The translations under genes were made by a program, and so were the position numbers. Positions 1 to 5,140 of a DNA stretch of 5,140 nt are shown piece after piece. Below the pieces are notes generated by a model that saw only the letters and a program-made list of their open reading frames with translations, ran no database searches and was not told where the DNA came from. The stretch's first letter is position 1, and each line of letters opens with the position of its first letter. This DNA is from an uncultured Oscillospiraceae bacterium (GTDB lineage Bacteria; Bacillota; Clostridia; UBA1381): NCBI GenBank assembly GCA_946531785.1, contig CAMNAT010000181.1, positions 1 through 5,140 on the forward strand. The letters are read 5' to 3'.

Positions 1-715
1 GATATTTGAGGCGCTCGGCGCGTCGGTGGACTGGGATCAGGAGACTCAGACCGTTACCGCCGCAAAGGGCGACACAAAGATAGCGCTCACGATCGGCAAG
101 AATGTGATATATGTAAACGACAAGCCGATAGAGCTTGATGTTGCGCCGCTCGTTGTTGATGAACGCACACTTGTTCCCGTCCGCGCGATCGCTGAGAGCT
201 TCGGGCTTGATGTTGACTGGGATGGAGAGAATGCGACAGTTATAATAAAGTCTGTGGTAGAAAAGGCAGCTAATGCCGCGTATGAAAAGCTTGTAGAGAG
301 CATAAAGAAGGAAGCGGAGTATGACGAGGCAGCGGGCATGTATACCTATAAGCTGCCGGCGCTGATGCAAAAGACGCTCGGGCTGGCGGGTCTCAACATA
401 AATGTTCTTTATAATGAGGATAGCGGCGTTATATCTTTCATGATCGACAAAACTGAAAACGGAATGAATGTAAGCTATGTTTTAGGCACGGACCGCAATT
501 CGTCGGCACATCTTATGATGAGCGGAGCTTCGTCTGACGGAAAGACGAAGTACGGCATCACCGGCGAATACATTGACGGCAAGCTCAACATAACCGGCTC
601 AAACCTCGATGAGGCGATGTACAGCGCGGTCATGGCCGAGTATGAGGAGGTATACGGGACTATCTCTAAAATGCTTGATCTGCTCGGCGTTAAGATGACT
701 GATATAGGATTTTAA
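1..715 (+). CDS. Copper amine oxidase N-terminal (stalk) domain protein, 5' partial
   Basis: The frame is open from base 2 at the window edge, so the start lies upstream; 237 residues are visible, ending in TAA at 713-715. Residues 1 to about 84 match the copper-amine-oxidase N-terminal 'stalk' family (PF07833). There is the tail of one repeat (ALGASVDWD near residue 4), then a strand-rich stretch (KIALTIGKNVIYVN), then a second repeat with the family hallmarks RTLVPVRAIAESFG and DVDWD. In Clostridia such domains usually sit in secreted or wall-associated proteins; the signal peptide would be outside the window. Residues 85-237 begin with a charged helix (VEKAANAAYEKLVESIKKEAEYD) and continue as a domain I do not recognise, rich in alternating polar and hydrophobic strands and ending in a short helix. 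No catalytic motif is visible. The gene converges on the phosphatase gene across a hairpin region. The stalk assignment is firm; the function is unknown. Confidence 0.9.
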   Translation, partial: IFEALGASVDWDQETQTVTAAKGDTKIALTIGKNVIYVNDKPIELDVAPLVVDERTLVPVRAIAESFGLDVDWDGENATVIIKSVVEKAANAAYEKLVESIKKEAEYDEAAGMYTYKLPALMQKTLGLAGLNINVLYNEDSGVISFMIDKTENGMNVSYVLGTDRNSSAHLMMSGASSDGKTKYGITGEYIDGKLNITGSNLDEAMYSAVMAEYEEVYGTISKMLDLLGVKMTDIGF

Positions 716-730
716 AGAAAATCAGACCAA

Positions 731-777
731 GCAAAAACGGACAAAACGCCTTTAAAGCGCTTTGCCCGTTTTTTTGC
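731..777. terminator. Intrinsic terminator hairpin between convergent genes
   Basis: The left arm 731-749 (GCAAAAACGG onward) pairs with the right arm 757-777 around the loop CTTTAAA, with T7 at 769-775 just after the GC-rich core. It lies 15 bases after the stop of the stalk gene. Read on the plus strand the stem has two A-C mismatches (741/765 and 746/760). Read on the minus strand the same positions become G-U wobbles, so the hairpin is stronger for transcripts from the phosphatase side, where it is followed by UUUUUGC. It probably ends transcription in both directions. Confidence 0.8.
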
Positions 778-812
778 TTTATAGGAAATTGCTTTCCTAT
801 AAAGCAAAAAAA
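769..812. terminator. Perfect 20-bp inverted repeat, second hairpin of the convergent gap
   Basis: The bases 769-788 (T7, then GCTTTATAGGAAA) are an exact reverse complement of 793-812, with a 4-base loop TTGC. The T7 run that serves as the U-tail of the first hairpin is also the first seven bases of this stem, so the two structures compete for it. No T-run follows this hairpin on either strand, so by itself it is a poor textbook terminator. It may back up the first one or protect the 3' end of transcripts. Confidence 0.7.
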
Positions 813-838
813 TGATTAAAATGATGAAATGATCCGCT

Positions 839-1465
839 TTATAAATGAACCGACCAACCCGTCTCGATTTTTTCATGCACTTTTTTAAGAGTTTCAACAT
901 CGAGCTTTGGCCAGTCGTTTAATGTTTGCGCCTTATTGGTGACAAGATATGCCTTGTCCGCGCATAATGCCAACGGCGTATCCGCAAGGGAATCTGAATA
1001 AAAATTTTCGATATCGGGATAATCCTGGTCAAATATATACGCGGCCTTTTCCCTGGCATACATCAGATTGTCCACAAACGCGCCTACCTCCCGGTCGTAA
1101 TCTGTTGCTATGCAATTCACACCCAGTCTTTTGGCGATCGGCTCAATTATGCACTTGGGAGATGCGCTGATGATAAGGTCATCCGGCCTTTTCTGCGCGA
1201 GATACCACGCGGAGATCCTGTTTTCATGCTTATCCCAGAACCGTTCGATCTGTATGTCAAAGTCATCGACCTTGCAAAGGAAGCTGAAAAATGTACGCTC
1301 AAATACATACCGCGGAACCCTTCCGAGCTTATGCCGTATGAGACATATCAGCGTTTTTGGCAGATATGTAATCCATAAAGAAGGATGACGGACGGAGCAC
1401 CACAGAGCAAAGCTCACCGCGCAGTCGGGGTGATAGATCGTACCGTCAAAATCATATACATTCAT
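839..1465 (-). CDS. HAD superfamily phosphatase, subfamily IB (phosphoserine phosphatase-like)
   Basis: A 208-residue protein with all HAD motifs. Motif I is DFDGTI at residues 5-10, with D5 as the likely nucleophile and D7 as the acid/base. Motif II is ISASP near residues 99-103, motif III is probably K140, and motif IV is YSDSLADTPL with D158 and D162 for magnesium. The spacing between motifs I and II, with a helical insert at residues 14-95, fits subfamily IB, which includes phosphoserine phosphatase and other small-molecule phosphatases. The insert has a hydrophobic, basic stretch at about 28-50 (LWITYLPKTLICLI). The substrate cannot be told from sequence. The ATG at 1465 must be the start, because motif I begins only four residues later, although its ribosome site is weak and distant (AAAGG, 13 bases away). 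The gene lies 33 bases after the STAS gene and is the last of the probable kinase-STAS-phosphatase operon. It would be cytoplasmic. Confidence 0.9.
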   Translation of the reverse strand: MNVYDFDGTIYHPDCAVSFALWCSVRHPSLWITYLPKTLICLIRHKLGRVPRYVFERTFFSFLCKVDDFDIQIERFWDKHENRISAWYLAQKRPDDLIISASPKCIIEPIAKRLGVNCIATDYDREVGAFVDNLMYAREKAAYIFDQDYPDIENFYSDSLADTPLALCADKAYLVTNKAQTLNDWPKLDVETLKKVHEKIETGWSVHL

Positions 1466-1491
1466 AGATAAGATTCAACCTTTCGTCTTAG

Positions 1492-1500
1492 GATCATATT
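1492..1500. repeat. GATCATATT word, copy in the STAS-phosphatase gap
   Basis: The 9-base word GATCATATT overlaps the TAA stop of the STAS gene. Its extended context on the plus strand (CTTAGGATCATATT) matches the copy in the kinase leader (CTTAGATCATATT) apart from one extra G. Other copies are at 3498-3506 and, inverted, at 1840-1848. It could be a regulator site or chance. Confidence 0.4.
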
Positions 1501-1804
1501 ACTTGCAGCCGAACACAACATCAAGCCCTGTGATATCAAGAACTTCACGGAAAACCGGCCCGATATTCAGTATTTTCATCTGTCCTTTGCGCGCCTTTAT
1601 TTTTTTGAAGGTTTTAAGCAGAACGCGGAGCCCTGCTGAAGAGACGCTGTCGCATCCGCTGAAATCAAACAAAAGCGAGTCCGTTTCGGGGAGCTCGGCA
1701 TCCAGAAGAGCTTTAAGCTCAGGCGCGGTCAGTGTGTTTACTTCTCCGTTCAGTGAAACGGTAAGCTCCCTTCCGTCTCTTTTTGTTGTAAGCTTCAGTT
1801 CCAT
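1499..1804 (-). CDS. STAS domain protein, anti-sigma factor antagonist-like (SpoIIAA/RsbV type)
   Basis: A 101-residue protein made of one STAS domain, slightly shorter than SpoIIAA of Bacillus. The N-terminal strands (ELTVSLNGEVNTLTAPEL, residues 13-30) show the usual G-E/D-x-x-x-x-x-x-x-x-L pattern. The central strand FDFSGCDSVSSAGLRVLL (46-63) carries the signature loop, and the C-terminal part (MKILNIGPVFREVLDITGLD) is typical of the family. In partner-switching systems such proteins bind a SpoIIAB/RsbW-type kinase and are controlled by phosphorylation of a serine in the loop; here S55 and S56 are candidates. No such kinase or PP2C phosphatase is in the window. The start at 1804 is supported by a near-perfect GGGAGG site 7 bases upstream. 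It follows the sugar kinase by 42 bases and precedes the phosphatase by 33, so co-transcription is likely. Whether it controls a sigma factor, a metabolic enzyme or something else is not shown. The family call is certain, the role open. Confidence 0.95.
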   Translation of the reverse strand: MELKLTTKRDGRELTVSLNGEVNTLTAPELKALLDAELPETDSLLFDFSGCDSVSSAGLRVLLKTFKKIKARKGQMKILNIGPVFREVLDITGLDVVFGCK

Positions 1805-1811
1805 TTTATTT

Positions 1812-1817
1812 CCTCCC
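1812..1817 (-). promoter_or_regulatory. Shine-Dalgarno site of the STAS gene
   Basis: Read on the minus strand the sequence is GGGAGG followed by AAATAAA and ATG. This is an almost ideal ribosome site with 7-base spacing, much stronger than that of the following phosphatase gene, which suggests the STAS protein is made in larger amount than the phosphatase from the same message. Confidence 0.85.
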
Positions 1818-1839
1818 GGTTTTTTAGATTTGTTATTTT

Positions 1840-1848
1840 AATATGATC
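1840..1848. repeat. AATATGATC word (inverted copy) in the kinase-STAS gap
   Basis: This is the reverse complement of the words at 1492-1500 and 3498-3506. It overlaps the TGA stop of the kinase gene at 1847-1849. Confidence 0.4.
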
Positions 1849-3436
1849 AGGCATTCAGCTCTTTAAAGCATGATGCATTGGCCTTGTAAAGCTTTTTGAA
1901 GACATTGTAGCTTCGTTCATATACCGCTTTGTTTCCCGGATCGGGGATATATGTGTGATCGACCTTTACAAGCTGCTGTGAGATCTCCGACACATCTACT
2001 CCTTTTAAGCCTGCGGCTACAACGAGTGCCGTTCCGACAGCTCCGGCCTCCTGAGCATTGGTGACGGTCTCTATCGTTCTGCCGGTAATGTCTGCAAGCA
2101 TCCGGCAAACAACGGGCGACAAGGAACCGCCGCCGACAAAGCGGATCGGATCGGAGGTTTTTACCTTGTAGGCTTCACATTCCAGGAGCCAGCGCAGATG
2201 ATAGCATATGCCTTCAATAACGGCGCGGAGCATATCTCTTTTGTCGTTCTCAAGCTTAATGTTGAAAAACATTCCCGCCGCATTGGGATCCTCGAACGGA
2301 CAGCGGTTGCCGTGCATCCACGGAGTAAAGATCACTCCGTTTGATCCCGGGGGAGCCTTGCTGATCTCCGCGGAAATAAGCTCATAGAGCTTTACATAAG
2401 TGCTCTCATAATCCGCCGTTTTTGTCAGATCCGGATATATTCCGGTCTCATCCAGAACAAGATGCTTCAAGGCCCATTCATAGCATTTCCCTGCAGTCTC
2501 CAGCTCTGCATAATAATTGAAGTGCCCGCGTTCAGCCGACATGACACCTGTTATCATCGCGTTGATGTCAACAGCCTGATGATCGAGATATGTCGATACC
2601 CATCCCGATGTTCCTATGTATATGTGCGTGTCTCCCGGTTTTGTGCATCCGGCGCCGATATTTACAAAGGTCGCGTCTCCTCCTCCGCCGAAAACGGGGA
2701 TGCCTTTTACAAGACCGAGCTCCCTTGCAGCCTTTTCGGTCAAGCCGCCGACGCGATCCGTGCACTCAATGATATCGGGCATATGCGCGGGATCTACCTT
2801 GTACATTTTTAAAAGTCCCTTGTTCCAGCCTTCCTTTCCCTTGCGGGTGTCATAGAGAAAGGTCGCGAACGCGGAATCGGCAGTACGGACTATTTTGCCG
2901 GTACAGCGCGCCACAAGGTAGTCATTTATATCCAGCCACTTATATATTTTTTTATAAACCTCGGGTTCGTTGTTTTCCACCCACTTGTACTTCCATACCG
3001 GATCCTTGACGCTGACAGAGCCGGCGTAATTTACGATCAGGTTTCTGACAAGCTTATACAGGCTGCAGCCGGAGACCTTGATGATCCCATGTCCCATGCA
3101 GTCACTGAACTCTTTGACGCCCCGCTGATCCATATAATTCATGGGGCGTCTGAGAGCCTGACCGTTCTCATCCACAAAAACTGCTCCCTGCATCTGAGAG
3201 CAGAACGCCATGCCCGTGATCTCGTCGGGCTTGACAGCTGATCTTCCGAACAGCTCACGCGTGGTCGAACACAGTGCCGCCCACCATTCCTCGGTATCCT
3301 GCTCCGCGCCGCCGTTGTCTGAAACATAAAGACCGTATGCGGCGGAGGCGCTTGCAACGATCCGTATATCCGGATCTATATTGAACAGGCAGGTTTTTAC
3401 GCTGCTTGTACCGAAGTCGTAAATGATGATATACAT
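1847..3436 (-). CDS. FGGY family carbohydrate kinase (xylulokinase-like)
   Basis: A 529-residue, full-length member of the FGGY sugar kinase family, which transfers phosphate from ATP to a sugar or polyol in the cytoplasm. The N-terminal domain has the phosphate-binding DFGTSSVKTCLF (residues 7-18), the QDTEEWW helix (46-52) and the substrate-side motifs SQMQG (80-84) and MDQRG (102-106). The likely catalytic base is D254 in GGGGDATF, followed by the ATP-side IGTSGW (274-279). The C-terminal domain has RFVGGGSLSP (432-441) and QEAGAVGTAL (462-471), which form the nucleotide pocket. Nothing is missing, so it should be active. The layout is closest to xylulokinases, but the family's QMHG motif reads QMQG here, so the substrate may not be xylulose. 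No sugar transporter or isomerase is in the window to help. The ATG at 3436 has GGAGG 11 bases upstream. It is the first gene of the probable operon with the STAS and phosphatase genes. Confidence 0.94.
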   Translation of the reverse strand: MYIIIYDFGTSSVKTCLFNIDPDIRIVASASAAYGLYVSDNGGAEQDTEEWWAALCSTTRELFGRSAVKPDEITGMAFCSQMQGAVFVDENGQALRRPMNYMDQRGVKEFSDCMGHGIIKVSGCSLYKLVRNLIVNYAGSVSVKDPVWKYKWVENNEPEVYKKIYKWLDINDYLVARCTGKIVRTADSAFATFLYDTRKGKEGWNKGLLKMYKVDPAHMPDIIECTDRVGGLTEKAARELGLVKGIPVFGGGGDATFVNIGAGCTKPGDTHIYIGTSGWVSTYLDHQAVDINAMITGVMSAERGHFNYYAELETAGKCYEWALKHLVLDETGIYPDLTKTADYESTYVKLYELISAEISKAPPGSNGVIFTPWMHGNRCPFEDPNAAGMFFNIKLENDKRDMLRAVIEGICYHLRWLLECEAYKVKTSDPIRFVGGGSLSPVVCRMLADITGRTIETVTNAQEAGAVGTALVVAAGLKGVDVSEISQQLVKVDHTYIPDPGNKAVYERSYNVFKKLYKANASCFKELNA

Positions 3437-3447
3437 ATCTTAGATGA

Positions 3448-3453
3448 CCTCCC
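3448..3453 (-). promoter_or_regulatory. Shine-Dalgarno site of the FGGY kinase gene
   Basis: On the minus strand GGGAGG stands 11 bases before the ATG at 3436. The spacing is slightly long but the match is strong, and it supports this start, which also lies just ahead of the DFGTSS motif. Confidence 0.8.
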
Positions 3454-3497
3454 TGGTTGCTATATCCTGTGTCCACAAAAAGACCTTTAGCAACTTA

Positions 3498-3506
3498 GAT
3501 CATATT
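3498..3506. repeat. GATCATATT word, copy in the kinase leader
   Basis: This copy sits in the loop of the hairpin at 3484-3520 and includes the TATGAT that could be a -10 element on the minus strand. It has the same orientation and flank (CTTAG) as the copy at 1492-1500. Confidence 0.4.
3499..3504 (-). promoter_or_regulatory. Possible -10 element (TATGAT) upstream of the kinase
   Basis: On the minus strand TATGAT matches the sigma-A -10 consensus at five of six bases. It lies in the centre of the inverted repeat at 3484-3520. I find no good -35 element at 16-18 bases upstream, so this is weak. A second AT-rich candidate (TATATA) lies near 3523-3528, also without a clear -35. Confidence 0.25.
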
Positions 3507-3557
3507 GCAGCTGCTAAAGGCGTATATATGCTTCCTGAAAACAAGGAAAGCGTTTTC

Positions 3558-5140
3558 TTATCTTTTCTTTCCGACAAGCTGACGCTTGATCTTTTTTGTT
3601 GTGGTCTTTTCAAACTCCGTTGTGCGGAACTTGACATTTTTTATCACCTTGTAAACGGGCAGCCCGCGGTTCATGACCTTGATCGCGTGCTGAACCGCCG
3701 CCGGATTCTCTGTATAGATCTCCGCTGTTATCGCCTCATCCTCGCAGTATACGACAGCCTCTATGGCATCAGGGATGCGCAGGATAAGCTCCTCCAGCTC
3801 CTCGGGGTAGATGTTCTTGCCGTTGTTGAGGATGATGAGGTTCTTCTTTCGTCCGGAGATATAGAGGTAGTTCTCGTCGTCGAGATAGCCTATGTCGCCG
3901 GTGTTGAACCAGCCGTCATCCATAGCCTCCGCGGTGGCTTCCTTGTTGTTGTAGTAGCCGAGCATGACTATGTCGCTCTTTACCCATATCTCGCCGCAGC
4001 CGTTCTCATCGGGATCTGTGATCTTAACATTTGTTCCCGGCATGACAAGACCAACGCTTCCTATCTTGTTCTTATCCTTGCCGTTGTTGCAGTTCACCGC
4101 AACGACGGGGGAGCATTCGGTAATACCGTAGCCGTTGAGCAGGGTGAATCCGAAGTCCTCGAATTCCTTTACATATATCGGATCGAGCGCCGCGCCGCCG
4201 GAGATAATTATCTTCAGGTTGCCGCCGAACGCCTCGTGTATCTGCTTGAAGAATTTATCTCTGCGGTCTATGCCTATCTTCCTCAGCGCGTTTGATGCCT
4301 TTAGCATTGCCTTGACAGCAGATGTCATTTTCTTTTCGGCGATGTTTTTCCATATCTTTTTATGCATCGCCTCGATGAACATCGGCACAACGAACATGTT
4401 CTCGGGTTTAAACGCCTGAAGATCGTTCATGAATGTGCGAAGGCTCTTGTTTATCATTATCGTCTGGCGGAAGAACATTACCGCCGAAACACCCGCGGTG
4501 AAGCCGAAGGTGTGGTGTATCGGCAGCACAAGCATCGACGGTCCCTTGACCTTAACGTTCTGCGCCGCCTGCCAGCTGTCCTCCATTATGCTCTGCTGAC
4601 AGAGCATAACTCCCTTTGGCTTGCCGGTCGTGCCGGAGGTGTAGATGATGGTGGACATCTCGCGGTCGTTTATCTCGACTTTGAGATATTTATCCTTGCC
4701 CTTGGCAAGAAGCGCGTTACCCTCGTCTATGAGCCCTTGTATATCCTTGCGGTTTATGAGCTTTACGCCCGTTGCCTTCCTGATCTCCTCGATCATTCCG
4801 TTATATGAATCGGTATAGATCAGCGCCTTTGCGCCGCTGTCCTTCAGTACGTTTATGATCGAGTCCGCCTTGAGGTCGCGGTCAACGGGGACAATAACGC
4901 CGCTGCCTATGACGGTAGCGTAGTAGGTGAGGATCCATTCATAGGTGTTCTCGCCAATGACCGCTATCCTTGCCTTTTTAAGTCCGTTATACCAGAAGTA
5001 TGTGCCCAGCGCGTTTATATCGTTTCTGAACTCGCGATAGGTCTTTGTTATAAGCTCGTTATTTTTGCCGTGCCAGCAGGCGGCGATGCCTTCGGGCTTA
5101 TCCCTCAGGCAGCCGTCCACCAGCTCTCTGAAATTTCTGA
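3558..5140 (-). CDS. AMP-forming acyl-CoA ligase (long-chain fatty acid CoA ligase-like), 5' partial
   Basis: An adenylate-forming enzyme that activates a carboxylic acid with ATP and passes it to CoA or another thiol. The frame is open to the window edge; residues before the GTG at 5120 (RNFREL) look like normal family N-terminus, so the start lies outside. Numbering from that GTG, the P-loop YTSGTTGKPKG is at 160-170, the A4 region LPIHHTFGF at 199-207, A5 NGYGITECSP at 329-338, A7 WFNTGDIG at 404-411 with ribose-binding D409, A8 ISGRKKNLI at 421-429 with R424, and the catalytic lysine near the C-terminus is probably K510 in TTTKKIKR. All key residues are present and the end is complete. 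The HHTFG region and overall layout resemble long-chain acyl-CoA ligases of Clostridia, but chain length and acceptor are not readable; loading of an acyl carrier protein is possible. No signal peptide or membrane segment is seen in the visible part. Confidence 0.95.
   Translation of the reverse strand, partial: RNFRELVDGCLRDKPEGIAACWHGKNNELITKTYREFRNDINALGTYFWYNGLKKARIAVIGENTYEWILTYYATVIGSGVIVPVDRDLKADSIINVLKDSGAKALIYTDSYNGMIEEIRKATGVKLINRKDIQGLIDEGNALLAKGKDKYLKVEINDREMSTIIYTSGTTGKPKGVMLCQQSIMEDSWQAAQNVKVKGPSMLVLPIHHTFGFTAGVSAVMFFRQTIMINKSLRTFMNDLQAFKPENMFVVPMFIEAMHKKIWKNIAEKKMTSAVKAMLKASNALRKIGIDRRDKFFKQIHEAFGGNLKIIISGGAALDPIYVKEFEDFGFTLLNGYGITECSPVVAVNCNNGKDKNKIGSVGLVMPGTNVKITDPDENGCGEIWVKSDIVMLGYYNNKEATAEAMDDGWFNTGDIGYLDDENYLYISGRKKNLIILNNGKNIYPEELEELILRIPDAIEAVVYCEDEAITAEIYTENPAAVQHAIKVMNRGLPVYKVIKNVKFRTTEFEKTTTKKIKRQLVGKKR

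Larger units (their letters stand above)
3476..3520 (-). terminator. Hairpin with U-tail between the ligase and kinase genes
   Basis: Read on the minus strand, CCTTTAGCA (3520-3512) pairs perfectly with TGCTAAAGG (3492-3484), extended by one G-U pair, around a loop of 17 bases. TCTTTTTG follows at 3483-3476. This has the form of an intrinsic terminator for the acyl-CoA ligase gene, whose stop is 37 bases upstream. The loop is long for a terminator, and the structure is only about 40 bases ahead of the kinase start, so it could instead act as an attenuator in the kinase leader or, as DNA, as an operator. Confidence 0.65.

Noticed and set aside
26..28. GTG as the start of the stalk protein
   Set aside because: The frame is open upstream to base 2 and the residues there (IFEALGAS) are part of the stalk repeat, so the GTG is an internal valine.
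712..900. Minus-strand frame of 62 codons, basic and hydrophobic, resembling a small membrane peptide
   Set aside because: It overlaps the 3' end of the phosphatase gene in another frame and runs through both hairpins of the terminator region, which explains its lysine and phenylalanine content.
839..3436. A defence or toxin-antitoxin system in the kinase-STAS-HAD genes
   Set aside because: All three proteins belong to common metabolic or regulatory families with intact housekeeping-type motifs; there is no nuclease, toxin, transmembrane effector or mobile-element context.
3484..3520. A riboswitch in the kinase leader
   Set aside because: The leader is a single simple hairpin in about 120 bases, with no conserved core of any riboswitch class that I recognise.
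3444..4295. Long plus-strand open frame of 283 codons opposite the ligase gene
   Set aside because: It is antisense to conserved motifs of the ligase (P-loop downstream parts, A5 to A10), has low-complexity valine/leucine-rich translation, no recognisable domain and no proper ribosome site. It is a shadow of codon bias.
4362..4808. Plus-strand open frame of 148 codons opposite the ligase gene
   Set aside because: Antisense to the P-loop half of the ligase, rich in H, R and Y as typical of reverse-frame shadows, without any family signature.
5118..5120. GTG as the start of the acyl-CoA ligase
   Set aside because: The frame continues to the window edge with family-like residues, and no ribosome site is visible before it; it is taken as an internal valine.

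Overview
The window looks like a piece of chromosome from a Gram-positive member of the Clostridia, possibly an uncultured gut or rumen lineage of the Oscillospiraceae/Lachnospiraceae type. This is inferred from the copper-amine-oxidase 'stalk' domain, the SpoIIAA-like STAS protein, the strong GGAGG ribosome binding sites, the U-tailed hairpin terminators and the roughly balanced base composition. No marker gene fixes the genus. I see no tRNA, rRNA, CRISPR array, insertion sequence or phage gene.

Layout. Positions 1-715 (+) hold the 3' part of a probably exported protein: a stalk domain followed by an unrecognised C-terminal domain. Positions 716-838 are a convergent gap with two overlapping hairpins that should stop transcription from both sides. 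The rest is coded on the minus strand. In transcription order it reads: an AMP-forming acyl-CoA ligase (5140 to 3558, 5' end beyond the window); a 121-base gap with a U-tailed hairpin; an FGGY carbohydrate kinase (3436 to 1847); a one-domain STAS protein (1804 to 1499); and a HAD-IB phosphatase (1465 to 839).

How the genes may work together. The kinase, STAS and phosphatase genes are separated by only 42 and 33 bases with no terminator visible between them, so they probably form one transcription unit. The ligase is on the same strand but seems to be cut off by the hairpin at 3476-3520, so it may be a separate unit or only partly read through. A sugar kinase and a small-molecule phosphatase could add and remove phosphate in one metabolic route. 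A STAS regulator between them is unusual and is the most interesting point of the window, since its usual partners (a SpoIIAB/RsbW-type kinase and a PP2C phosphatase) are not in view. All three non-coding gaps on this side carry the same 9-base word in one or the other orientation, which may be a regulatory site. The genes themselves are recognisable families; I do not see a clear new defence or mobile system.
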